Part shown: piece after piece, positions 1-7,023 of the stretch
How the letters are laid out: each line of letters starts with the position of its first letter
Position numbering within the stretch: the stretch's first letter is position 1
Source: JAENVT01 sp031370745
GTDB taxonomy: Bacteria; Actinomycetota; Acidimicrobiia; Acidimicrobiales; Ilumatobacteraceae
DNA: 16,887 bases
Assembly: GCA_031370745.1 (NCBI GenBank)
Contig: JANMQX010000020.1
Coordinates: 1 to 16,887, forward strand
Reading direction: 5' to 3'
Notes under the pieces: generated by a model
Database searches by the model: none
What the model saw: only the letters and a program-made list of their open reading frames with translations
What the model was told of the DNA's origin: nothing
Made by a program: the position numbers and the translations under genes

Positions 1-21
1 ATGGCTCTCACTTCTTGGGGG

Positions 22-50
22 TTGTGATCGAAATGGCTGTTCGCTACCGT
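22..50 (+). promoter_or_regulatory. Possible promoter of the initiator tRNA gene
   Basis: TTGTGA at 22-27 and TACCGT at 45-50 are separated by 17 bases, which would place a transcription start near 57, about ten bases before the tRNA. The -10 box matches the consensus at only three of six positions. The call rests mainly on spacing and position. Confidence 0.35.
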
Positions 51-66
51 ACATGGTCTACTCCGA

Positions 67-140
<74 letters not shown>

Positions 141-145
141 CTAAA

Positions 146-180
146 AAGACCAGGTCAGAGGCCATCTCTGACCTGGTCTT
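146..180 (+). terminator. Hairpin after tRNA-Met, probable terminator
   Basis: A perfect 15-bp stem pairs 146-160 with 166-180 around the five-base loop GCCAT. It begins six bases after the tRNA 3' end. On the plus strand only TCTT follows, so it lacks a long U-tract. On the minus strand the hairpin would be followed by five T residues, so it could stop transcription from both directions. Confidence 0.7.
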
Positions 181-262
181 GTCGCGTCGGTGCAACCACG
201 CTGCAGCCCGCTGCAACCCGATGTCGGTGCCGGCCTGTGCAATTCCGGTTCATGCTTGACAC

Positions 263-341
263 TGTGGCTTCGGTAGGTGTGTGACAGGTTCGGGACGCGA
301 CTCCGGTAGCTGGGCGACAGTGGTTCCGGTACCTGTGTTAC
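263..341 (+). repeat. Left-end tandem sites of the IS element
   Basis: Three imperfect copies are present: CGGTAGGTGTGTGACAG from 271, CGGTAGCTGGGCGACAG from 304 and CGGTACCTGTGTTACAC from 327. They start 33 and 23 bases apart. Inverted counterparts lie just after the transposase stop. Repeated end sites of this sort are normally transposase binding sites, and that role is inferred here. Confidence 0.6.
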
Positions 342-418
342 ACACGAGGGTTCCTGGCGGAGCCAGCCTTTCCTGATGCGGTCCTGGAGATCGCCTGGTC
401 AGGGGAGGTCCGGTTGTC

Positions 419-1879
419 GTGTTGGTGGAGCTGGATGTCGTGGAGCAGCGTTATCAGGCTGTGCTCGAGGTGTTGCATCAGGGTGTCAGCGTCACTGATG
501 TGGCGCGCCGATTCGGGGTGACGCGCCAGACCGTGCATCGTTGGTTGCGCCAGTACGCGAACGGCGGCCTGGGGGCGCTGGCTGATCGTTCGTCGAAGCC
601 CGGGTCGTGTCCGCATCAGATGGACCCGCGTATTGAGGCGAGGATCGTCGAGTTGCGTCGTGAGCATCTCGGGTGGGGTCCGCGTTCCATCGAGACACAA
701 CTTCGTCGGGAGGGTGTGGTGCCGTTGCCGGGTCGCTCGTCGATCTATCGAGCACTGATTCGCCACAAGCTGATCGAGCCGGCGCGTCGACGCCGGCGGC
801 GTGAGGATTACAAGCGCTGGGAACGTTCCAAGGCAATGGAGTTATGGCAGATGGACGTAATGGGCGGCGTCTATCTCGCGGATGGGACCGAGTTGAAAGC
901 GGTGACCGGGATCGATGATCACTCCCGGTTCTGCGTCTGCGCCCGCCTCGTTCATCGAGCGACGGCCAAGCCCGTATGCGCAGCGTTGGCCGAAGCGATG
1001 CGCACCCATGGTGTCCCGGCGGGCGTGCTCACGGATAACGGCATGGTGTTCACCGGCAAGTTCGGACCAGGCAAAGGGCTGGTGTTGTTCGATCGGATCT
1101 GTCATGAGAACGGGATCAAACATTTGTTGACCAAACCGTTCTCCCCGACCACGACCGGCAAGATCGAACGCCTCCACAAGACGATGCGCTCCGAACACTT
1201 CCGTGTTGTCGGCCCGTTCGACACGATCGAACAAGCCCAGGCCGCACTCGACGGCTGGGTGTTCGATTACAACCATCAACGAGCACATCAATCCATCGGT
1301 GACCGGCCACCCATCGACCGATTCCAACTCGCCCGACAAGCATCAGATGACGAGGTCGTCGATGTCGACGACGCACCCGAGCTCGTCGAAGCCAAGGGTC
1401 CACCGCGGATCACACGACGAGTCGGTGATCACGGTCGGATCAGCCTCGCCGGCCACCACTATCTCGCCGGGCGCTGGCTGGCCGGCGAGGTCGTCGAGAT
1501 CGAACTCTCCGACGGGCTCGTGGAGATCTGGCACGACGGGGTGCTCTGTGAGACCCACGCCCGACATCATCCGTCGAGCAAGACCCCCAAAGAGGTCGTG
1601 CAACGCAACGTCTCGCGCCGAGCGCGTGATGCGACCATCGGCATGACCGTCACCCGAGTCGTTGATTCGTCAGGCAACATCTCGTTCGCCGGTCACGGAT
1701 ATCACGTCCCACGACGCTTCATCCGCCGCCAACTCGACGTCGCCATCGTCGGTAACAACATGCAGTTTTCCGTCGGTGGCGAGGTCGTCAAGATCTCACC
1801 GATCCGCCACGACCGCACCAAAGAACACGGCGCCTTCGCCAACCCCACCGGCCGACCCCGAAAGGCACGCGCCGTCTAA
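419..1879 (+). CDS. IS481-family DDE transposase
   Basis: This is a 486-residue integrase-like transposase. It would bind the element's ends and catalyse cutting and strand transfer. The N-terminus has a helix-turn-helix (around residues 22-45, VTDVARRFGVTRQTVHRWLR), then a second basic DNA-binding region. The rve/DDE core follows, with candidate catalytic residues D146 (QMDVMGG), D206 (LTDNGMVF) and E250 (GKIERLHKT). The D-to-E spacing is a little long because of a GPGKGLVLFDR-containing insert. A C-terminal beta-rich extension of about 170 residues, seen in longer IS481 members, completes it. The GTG start at 419 has a GGGGAGG ribosome site about 10 bases upstream. There is no frameshift or internal stop, so the element may be active or recently acquired. 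Confidence 0.92.
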   Translation: MLVELDVVEQRYQAVLEVLHQGVSVTDVARRFGVTRQTVHRWLRQYANGGLGALADRSSKPGSCPHQMDPRIEARIVELRREHLGWGPRSIETQLRREGVVPLPGRSSIYRALIRHKLIEPARRRRRREDYKRWERSKAMELWQMDVMGGVYLADGTELKAVTGIDDHSRFCVCARLVHRATAKPVCAALAEAMRTHGVPAGVLTDNGMVFTGKFGPGKGLVLFDRICHENGIKHLLTKPFSPTTTGKIERLHKTMRSEHFRVVGPFDTIEQAQAALDGWVFDYNHQRAHQSIGDRPPIDRFQLARQASDDEVVDVDDAPELVEAKGPPRITRRVGDHGRISLAGHHYLAGRWLAGEVVEIELSDGLVEIWHDGVLCETHARHHPSSKTPKEVVQRNVSRRARDATIGMTVTRVVDSSGNISFAGHGYHVPRRFIRRQLDVAIVGNNMQFSVGGEVVKISPIRHDRTKEHGAFANPTGRPRKARAV

Positions 1880-1893
1880 CCCGCCACCCAGTG

Positions 1894-1932
1894 GAACACA
1901 GGTACCGGATACGAAAAGGAACACGGGTACCG
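1894..1932 (-). repeat. Right-end sites of the IS element
   Basis: Two copies of the end motif lie on the minus strand. One reads TCCGGTACCTGTGTTCC and the other CCCGGTACCCGTGTTCC. Their cores are 25 bases apart, and both sit just after the transposase stop codon. They are inverted relative to the three left-end copies. Confidence 0.6.
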
Positions 1933-1990
1933 GGACTTGACATGATCGTGTTCAAAAGACCGGCACTGGGCCGGTTACGCCCACGGTCAA

Positions 1991-2023
1991 CGCCGCAATG
2001 GTCGCATGTGGACCATTGCGGCG
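1991..2023 (-). terminator. Hairpin downstream of the module A lipoprotein gene
   Basis: A perfect 13-bp stem pairs CGCCGCAATGGTC (1991-2003) with GACCATTGCGGCG (2011-2023) around a seven-base loop. It lies 40 bases past the lipoprotein stop codon on the minus strand. No T-tract follows on either strand, so it may be a U-less actinobacterial terminator or another structured element. Nothing else is recognisable between 1943 and 2062. Confidence 0.5.
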
Positions 2024-2062
2024 CCGCGTTGGCGGCTCGTATTTACAGGCTCGAGACCTTCG

Positions 2063-2416
2063 TCAAGCCACCTTTTCCCATGGGTTGGTCGTCATCACGA
2101 ACTGGTCACCGGTATCCATCGGGAGTTGGGGAACGACGTGCAACGTTCCATCCGGGTCGACCGAGTATGTGAATGTCTCCGGGGCGCTCACACCGAGCCA
2201 TACAAACACGAGGTGATCGCCCTCGACGCTGTACTTGCCCACGCCGTCGTCCTGGTCTCCGGCGGAGTCGTGGTGCTTGAGTTGCAACGTTCCGGCGTTC
2301 ATCGTAATCGTGAAGTCCCACGGGAACGTCGCCAGGTTCTCGGGGGTCTTGTCACCCGGCGTTCCGTGCGCGAGGGCGTCGTCGCTGGTGATTGTCCACT
2401 GGTAGGTGCCGTCGAT
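2063..2416 (-). repeat. Shared C-terminal domain, copy 1
   Basis: This stretch encodes a 117-residue module starting IDGTYQWTIT and ending GDQFVMTTNPW. It aligns without gaps to the C-terminus of the protein encoded at 5332-6894. By hand I count 77 identical residues of 117. DNA identity is also locally high: GTCATCACGAACTGGTCACC occurs in both. The pattern (GTYxW, TFPWxFT, GTYSVDGD-like turns, final FVMTTNPW) suggests a small beta-rich fold, which is inference. Confidence 0.85.
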
Positions 2417-3193
2417 CGGCGTAGCGATCGGAGCTGCAGGAGTTTGCACAGCTCGGTCGCTGAACCGCACGCTGGCCAGCATCTGCATGAACGAATCGGT
2501 TTCATTCGTCAGGTTGTCGGTGGCGCTCGCGTTGTTTCGCAGCCAGATGAGGAGCGTCTTGTCTCCGGTGTCGACCACTGCGATCCGCAGCATGAAGTCC
2601 GGTTGGAGCCCGAAGCAACTGCCAGCTGCGATGTTTTCGTCTGGGCAGCCGAGTGAACCGTCCAGACTGTGGTCGACGGTCGCTGTCACGATCGTCGCGG
2701 GACGGCCGTCCACGGTCGTCTTGGTCACATCGGTGAAATGGGCGCCGTGATCGGCCTGGCCGAGCAGGTAGGTCAGATATTCCTTTGGCGGCGGAATCGG
2801 GTCGCCGCCGCTTGGTGGGTACACGTTCACGGGGATGAGGAATCTCACGGCTTGATCAACGGTGGGGTAGTTCCACGTGACGAAGTTGGGCTGCTCGTCA
2901 CTCGGCGCGACCGGTAGCCACGAGGGCACGGCGACGTCGAACGGCAGGCCGAACGTCTTGGTCGCGTAGGTCGATTCATCGCTCACCTGGCCAGCGGCAG
3001 TCGATTCGGCCGTTGTTGTTGCGACGGTCGTCGACGCGGCGGTTGTCGGCGCGACCGTTGTCGAAGCCGCCGGTGCCGTCGCAACGGTCGGAGCAGCGGT
3101 TGGTGTCGAAGTGCGGCTGTCGCTACCGCACGCCGAGGCAACGAGCGCCACGGCTACCCCGAGAATCATTGAGCGTTTGTTCATTGCGCGCAT
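2063..3193 (-). CDS. Secreted lipoprotein of module A
   Basis: A 376-residue protein when started at the ATG at 3193, where AGGAGG lies six bases upstream; a longer open frame runs to 3241. The N-terminus is a lipoprotein signal peptide ending VASAC, so the mature protein should be lipid-anchored outside the membrane. A Thr/Ala/Pro/Val-rich linker follows. The middle domain (about residues 75-245) resembles PsbP/LpqN-like extracytoplasmic domains in pattern (FDVAVPSWLP, VDGRPATIVTATVD, MLASVRF), at low confidence. The last 117 residues (260-376) are a separate domain shared with the DctP-type lipoprotein encoded at 5332-6894. The gene is divergent from the receiver/kinase pair, which suggests a role as a co-sensor. 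Its ligand cannot be read from the sequence. Confidence 0.85.
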   Translation of the reverse strand: MRAMNKRSMILGVAVALVASACGSDSRTSTPTAAPTVATAPAASTTVAPTTAASTTVATTTAESTAAGQVSDESTYATKTFGLPFDVAVPSWLPVAPSDEQPNFVTWNYPTVDQAVRFLIPVNVYPPSGGDPIPPPKEYLTYLLGQADHGAHFTDVTKTTVDGRPATIVTATVDHSLDGSLGCPDENIAAGSCFGLQPDFMLRIAVVDTGDKTLLIWLRNNASATDNLTNETDSFMQMLASVRFSDRAVQTPAAPIATPIDGTYQWTITSDDALAHGTPGDKTPENLATFPWDFTITMNAGTLQLKHHDSAGDQDDGVGKYSVEGDHLVFVWLGVSAPETFTYSVDPDGTLHVVPQLPMDTGDQFVMTTNPWEKVA

Positions 3194-3268
3194 CGCACGC
3201 CTCCTTTGATTGATGGAGTTCGATCGTGCGCCCCGATGCATCTGCGTGCATCCGGGCCCGCCCGTCCG

Positions 3269-3297
3269 TCACTGCGGCTAGCACCCGCGTGCTAGCC
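3269..3297. promoter_or_regulatory. Probable operator in the module A divergent promoter region
   Basis: TCACTGCGGCTAGCAC (3269-3284) is followed four bases later by GTGCTAGCC (3289-3297). Together GGCTAGCAC and GTGCTAGCC form a perfect 9-bp inverted repeat. The first 16 bases match 6971-6986 in the module B promoter region at 15 of 16 positions. The site ends 40 bases before the receiver start and lies about 83 bases upstream of the lipoprotein start. Such a palindrome suits a dimeric regulator, perhaps the NarL/FixJ-type protein encoded at 8754. Confidence 0.65.
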
Positions 3298-3336
3298 CCG
3301 ATGTGGCCACGGCCACGCTGTGAGACGATCGCGAAC

Positions 3337-3690
3337 GTGCGACCGACCCTCCTGATCGTGGATGACCACGAGCGTTTTCGCGCATCGGCGCGGTCACTGC
3401 TCGAGGCCGACGGTTTTGACGTGGTCGGCGAAGCAGCGGATGGCGAGGCGGCACTCCTGGCGACGGCGGCGCTGCGACCGGCGATTGTCTTGCTGGATAT
3501 CCAGTTGCCGGGACGCGACGGCTTCGAAATCGCCGAGCAACTGTCAGCTGGTTCCGGCTCGCCAGCGGTGATCCTCATCTCCAGTCGAGAGGCCACCGTC
3601 TACGGCGATCGGGTCGGTCGGGCGCCTGTCCTAGGTTTCATCGCCAAGAGCGAGTTGTCGGGAGCAGCGATAGCGCGGCTCGTTGGATGA
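3337..3690 (+). CDS. Receiver-only response regulator of module A
   Basis: A 117-residue CheY-like receiver domain with no output domain. The acidic pocket is D9-D10 (LLIVDDHER), the likely phospho-acceptor is D54 (VLLDIQLPG), a Ser stands in the Ser/Thr switch position (ILISSRE), and the conserved Lys is in FIAKSEL. I chose the GTG at 3337 because the receiver fold begins there; the frame stays open to 3226, but that extension looks non-coding. No clear ribosome site precedes 3337, so translation may be leaderless. The stop overlaps the downstream kinase start by eight bases, implying co-expression. With no DNA-binding domain it could be a phosphate sink, shuttle or allosteric partner. Confidence 0.85.
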   Translation: MRPTLLIVDDHERFRASARSLLEADGFDVVGEAADGEAALLATAALRPAIVLLDIQLPGRDGFEIAEQLSAGSGSPAVILISSREATVYGDRVGRAPVLGFIAKSELSGAAIARLVG

Positions 3691-5329
3691 GAATCGTCGC
3701 GTGAGGAGAGTCCAGGCCCCGTTGCTCTCGGCGGCTACCGCCCTCGGAGTTGCGGCCGAGGCAGCGTTCTACGGGTTTCATGAGCCAGCCGAGTGGATAC
3801 CCGATCTCGTCACTGGCTGGGCCTTGATCGGGTGCGGCCTCGTCGCCTGGCGTGGCCGTCCGGAGAGCCGGGTCGGTGTGCTCCTCGCGGCGTCGGGGTT
3901 TTGCTGGTTCCTCGGAAACTTCGCGAGGTCCGACGTGACAGCCATCGCGTTGGTCGCGCGGCACGCGGTCTACGTGCATCGGGGTCCGCTCGTGAACGCC
4001 ATCCTCAGCTACCCGACGGGAAGAACGTCGTCGCGAACGGTTCGAGCCGCGGTGGTCGGTGGGTATGCGGTTGCGGTCGTCGAGCCGGTGTGGGCGAACG
4101 ACCGGATGGCCATCATCCTCGGAGTGCTCCTGATCGGTGGCGCGGTGCAACTGCATGCTCGATCCGTTGCCCGGGAACGACGTGCCCGTTCGACCGCTGT
4201 TTGGGCGGCCGTGGTAGTGGGTTTGGCGGTGGTCGGAGGAGCGGTAGCCAGGTTGGTGTTGACCATCGATGTCCCCCAGCAAGCCTTGCGGCTCGTCTAC
4301 GAAGCAGCCGTGTGTGGGGCCGCGCTGGCGCTGGTGGGTGGGGTCACGTCGCGATCCTGGGATCGGGCCGCGATCGCTGACTTGGTGGTCGAGCTGGGGC
4401 AGGAGCAGTCGGATCGGCTTCGCGACGGACTGAGCCGGGCGTTGGGCGATCCCAGGCTCGAGGTGGGTTACTGGTCCCCTGAAACGCAGGAGTACGTCGA
4501 CTCGTCAGGTCGTCGGCTGTCGCTGCCGATCGCCGGATCGGGCCGCGCGACCACAACGATCGACGGTCCCACCGACCCGATCGGAGTGCTCATTCATCAT
4601 CCGTCAGTGCTCGACGACCCGGGGCTCGCTGAGTCGATCGCGACCGCAACGAGGCTTGCCTCGGTGAATGCCCGCCTCCAGGCGGAGGTGCGAGCGCAAC
4701 TGTCGGAGTTGGACGCGTCCCGGCGCCGAATCGTGACGGCTGGTGACGAGGAGCGCCGACGCCTGGAGCAACGATTGAGACAGGGTGCCGAACAACGGTT
4801 GCAGGATTTGGCGAGCCGGCTGGACTCAGCGCGTCGCTGTGCCGAGAATGAGCCGGCACGCGACGCACTCGACCATGTCGTCGGCAGGCTCGCGGAAACG
4901 CTCGACGAGCTGTGCGCCCTCGCCGGCGGGCTGCACCCGCGGCTGCTCACCGAAGCGGGTCTTGAAGGTGCTCTCGACGCGCTCGCAGCGCGGAGCGCGA
5001 CACCGGTTCGAGTCACGATTGCTGATGGGAACGTGCCGAAGGAGTTGGAGACCGCCGTCTACTTCGTGTGCTCGGAGGCGCTTGCCAACATCGACAAGCA
5101 CGCGGCTGCTGCGTTGGCAACCGTTGCCGTGTCAGTCGACGTTGACTTCGTGCGGATCGAGGTGAGCGACGATGGCCGCGGAGGAGCCGACGTTGCGGCC
5201 GGGAGCGGTCTGCGCAACCTCATCGACCGAGTGCACGCCCTCGGGGGGACCCTCGACATTGCGAGTTCATCAGCGTTCGGGACGCGGCTTGTCGCCGAGT
5301 TACCGCTCACCGAGAACGTACCTAGGTGA
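3683..5329 (+). CDS. Membrane histidine-kinase-like protein lacking the phospho-accepting His
   Basis: A 548-residue NarX/LiaS-like (HisKA_3 class) sensor. Seven or eight membrane segments fill the first ~220 residues, then comes a cytoplasmic domain (about 235-320, with VGYWSPETQEY), a short coiled coil and the dimerisation/phospho-acceptor helix. In the usual motif RDLHDG the aligned residues here are QRLRQG (R366 for His). The HATPase domain looks complete: N469 in EALANIDKHA, D496 in DDGRGG, and GSGLRNL at 507-513. It should bind ATP but cannot phosphorylate itself on the normal His. The TTG start at 3683 overlaps the receiver; GTG at 3701 is an alternative start. It is clearly homologous to the kinase at 7024. 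Confidence 0.9.
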   Translation: MDENRRVRRVQAPLLSAATALGVAAEAAFYGFHEPAEWIPDLVTGWALIGCGLVAWRGRPESRVGVLLAASGFCWFLGNFARSDVTAIALVARHAVYVHRGPLVNAILSYPTGRTSSRTVRAAVVGGYAVAVVEPVWANDRMAIILGVLLIGGAVQLHARSVARERRARSTAVWAAVVVGLAVVGGAVARLVLTIDVPQQALRLVYEAAVCGAALALVGGVTSRSWDRAAIADLVVELGQEQSDRLRDGLSRALGDPRLEVGYWSPETQEYVDSSGRRLSLPIAGSGRATTTIDGPTDPIGVLIHHPSVLDDPGLAESIATATRLASVNARLQAEVRAQLSELDASRRRIVTAGDEERRRLEQRLRQGAEQRLQDLASRLDSARRCAENEPARDALDHVVGRLAETLDELCALAGGLHPRLLTEAGLEGALDALAARSATPVRVTIADGNVPKELETAVYFVCSEALANIDKHAAAALATVAVSVDVDFVRIEVSDDGRGGADVAAGSGLRNLIDRVHALGGTLDIASSSAFGTRLVAELPLTENVPR

Positions 5330-5331
5330 CG

Positions 5332-5685
5332 TCATCCGATCTTCGCCCATGGATTCGTTGTCATCACGAACTGGTCACCAGGATCCATCGGGAGCACGGG
5401 GCGCAGATGCAGTGTTCCATCATCGTCCACCGAGAGATCGAACGCCTGCGGAGCCAACGCGCCTTGCCAGTTCAACGTGATCCGGTCGCCGTCGACGGAG
5501 TACGTGCCGCGGCCATCAACCCAGTCCCCTTCGCTGTCGCGGTGCTTGAGCTCCATCGTCCCATCGTTCATCGTAAACGTGAAGATCCACGGAAACGTCG
5601 CCAAGTTCGCGGAATTCCTGTCGCCTGGAGTTCCGTTGGCGAGGGCGTCCTCGCTGGTGATCGTCCAACGGTAAGTGCCATCGAG
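5332..5685 (-). repeat. Shared C-terminal domain, copy 2
   Basis: This encodes the 117-residue domain starting LDGTYRWTIT and ending GDQFVMTTNPW, here fused to a DctP-type domain. It has the same length as copy 1 at 2063-2416 and aligns without gaps. The host proteins differ entirely upstream of this module, so the domain has been joined to two different extracytoplasmic partners. Confidence 0.85.
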
Positions 5686-6894
5686 TGGTTTGGAAATCTG
5701 GGCGGCGGTCGAGTCGGGGCCGGTGGCGCCGTTTGTTTCCGTGGTGACCGTCGTAGGGGCGGGCGTGACAGCGGCCTGCCCGGTGCAGCCCGACGGTATG
5801 ACGAGGGCCGGTCCCGGATCAGTGGACTTCTTCATTTCGTCGATCCTGTCGATGAAGTCCTTGGTGATCGGATCGCGCTCGAGGGTCGCGTAGACGGGAG
5901 CGAAGGCCTGTCGCATCGCTGCTAGATCGGACTCAGACGCATTGGCGAAGCGAGCGCCTGCCGCACATAACTCGACGACCGATTCGGCGTCGTTGTCGGT
6001 GAGGTTCGTGGATCGCGACGAAGCGTCGGCGCCAGCCGCCAACAACCAGCCGCGTTGGTCGGCAGTGAGGCCGGACATCGTGCGCGGGTTGGCGATCAGG
6101 GCCAGAGTATGCGGCCATAGGTTGACGTTGGCCGCCACGTACGGAGCGAGGTAGGCATCCCCGTTGAGCTTGAAGATGTTCAGGCCTTTCTCGAAGCCGT
6201 CGATCTCTCCGGCGCGCAATCCCTCGGTGAGGTATTTGCCAAACACATCGATCGCAGTCGCGCCGAGTGCCTTGATGGCCTCGGCGTGATCCTGGGAGCG
6301 GAAGGCCTGAAAAGTGATGTCCTGGTAGTCCTCAGGGCGGAGCAAAGGGTGGGTGACGGCAATTGGTTTCCGGAGGCCGTCGGCGAGAAGAGCAATACCG
6401 GTGAGTCCTATCTCGTCGAGCTCGGCGAGCATCTTCGTTGGCATGTCGCTGTCGAGAACCGCCCGCTGGAGCGGATTGTTGTCGATGAGCATTGGCGCAG
6501 TCAGCGCCTGGAACGCTGTGACCCCAACGGTGTCGAACACGTGCGTGCCGACCCATCCGAGCTCGATCTTGCCTGCGGTGACGTCGCGAACGACCTGTTG
6601 CTCCGCATCAGGCGAGAACGCTCCCCAGCCTTGGGTGATGTCGATGCGCACAGCGCCATGAGACAGTTCTTTCACGCGGTCGACGAAGTATTGCAACGCC
6701 GGGTGAAATACCTGCTGAGGGATGCTGTGGGTAGTGCTCGCCAACGTGAGCACAAGGGGATCGGCTGATCCGCCGGCCTTGTCGTCGGCACCAGAACGCG
6801 TCTTGATGCCGCATCCGACAAGCAGCAGCGTCGTGGCCGCGGCCATCACGCCGACGGTGCCGGTGCGGGATCGAACGCGACGCTGAGCAGACAT
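5332..6894 (-). CDS. DctP-type solute-binding lipoprotein with extra C-terminal domain
   Basis: A 520-residue lipoprotein: signal peptide with a good lipobox (LLLVGC, C28), a TRAP-transporter DctP-type solute-binding domain (about residues 45-355), a Pro/Thr-rich linker, and a 117-residue C-terminal domain (404-520) shared with the module A lipoprotein. DctP landmarks include GKIELGWVG, the ALGA segment and GLRAGEIDGFEKGL. The Arg normally found before ALGA, which holds the substrate carboxylate in SiaP/DctP, aligns with Q196, so the ligand may not be a typical organic acid. No DctQ or DctM permease gene lies in the window. A GAAGGAA ribosome site precedes the ATG. Its stop is two bases from that of the module A kinase, tail to tail. 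A co-sensor role is inferred. Confidence 0.88.
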   Translation of the reverse strand: MSAQRRVRSRTGTVGVMAAATTLLLVGCGIKTRSGADDKAGGSADPLVLTLASTTHSIPQQVFHPALQYFVDRVKELSHGAVRIDITQGWGAFSPDAEQQVVRDVTAGKIELGWVGTHVFDTVGVTAFQALTAPMLIDNNPLQRAVLDSDMPTKMLAELDEIGLTGIALLADGLRKPIAVTHPLLRPEDYQDITFQAFRSQDHAEAIKALGATAIDVFGKYLTEGLRAGEIDGFEKGLNIFKLNGDAYLAPYVAANVNLWPHTLALIANPRTMSGLTADQRGWLLAAGADASSRSTNLTDNDAESVVELCAAGARFANASESDLAAMRQAFAPVYATLERDPITKDFIDRIDEMKKSTDPGPALVIPSGCTGQAAVTPAPTTVTTETNGATGPDSTAAQISKPLDGTYRWTITSEDALANGTPGDRNSANLATFPWIFTFTMNDGTMELKHRDSEGDWVDGRGTYSVDGDRITLNWQGALAPQAFDLSVDDDGTLHLRPVLPMDPGDQFVMTTNPWAKIG

Positions 6895-6970
6895 GGTCCC
6901 ATTCCTTCAGTCGGGTACGAGGCCACTGTAGGAGCGGTGCAATGTTGGCACATCGGGGCTGGTTCTGCGA

Positions 6971-6986
6971 TCAGTGCGGCTAGCAC
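6971..6986. promoter_or_regulatory. Probable operator in the module B divergent promoter region
   Basis: TCAGTGCGGCTAGCAC matches the module A site at 3269-3284 in 15 of 16 bases. Only one arm of the module A inverted repeat is conserved here, although GCTAGC is itself a six-base palindrome. It ends 38 bases before the kinase start at 7024 and lies about 80 bases upstream of the lipoprotein start at 6894. These distances nearly equal those in module A. Confidence 0.65.
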
Positions 6987-7011
6987 GGACTCGCCACGCC
7001 TCTTCGAGCGC

Positions 7012-7017
7012 GACAAT
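7012..7017 (+). promoter_or_regulatory. Possible -10 element for a leaderless kinase mRNA
   Basis: GACAAT at 7012-7017 ends seven bases before the GTG start at 7024. No ribosome site is visible there, so transcription may begin at or next to the start codon. The candidate operator at 6971-6986 would then lie just upstream of the -35 region, an activator-like position. Confidence 0.35.
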
Positions 7018-7023
7018 TGATTC

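Larger units (their letters stand above)
263..1942 (+). mobile_element. IS481-type insertion sequence with repeated end sites
   Basis: One intact DDE transposase gene fills the element. The left flank holds three related sites with a CGGTA core at 271, 304 and 327. The right flank holds two inverted copies (TACCG at 1903 and 1928). The closest left and right copies share TCCGGTACCTGTGTT in inverted orientation (left 325-339, right within 1894-1908). The outer limits are estimates: a TGT at 263 and an ACA ending at 1942 fit the usual TGT...ACA ends. No convincing target-site duplication was found, although CTTGACA occurs at 255-261 and again at 1936-1942. Confidence 0.7.

Noticed and set aside
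4760..4795. Sequencing error or frameshift as the cause of the missing His in the first kinase
   Set aside because: The frame is unbroken and homology continues on both sides. The codon AGA differs from a His codon at more than one base, and the two neighbouring motif residues (Asp before, Asp after) are changed too.
5165..5175. GCGACGATGG in the module A kinase gene as a second att copy of the tRNA-Cys 3' end
   Set aside because: The match is only ten bases and lies inside a conserved kinase motif codon stretch, so chance is the better explanation.
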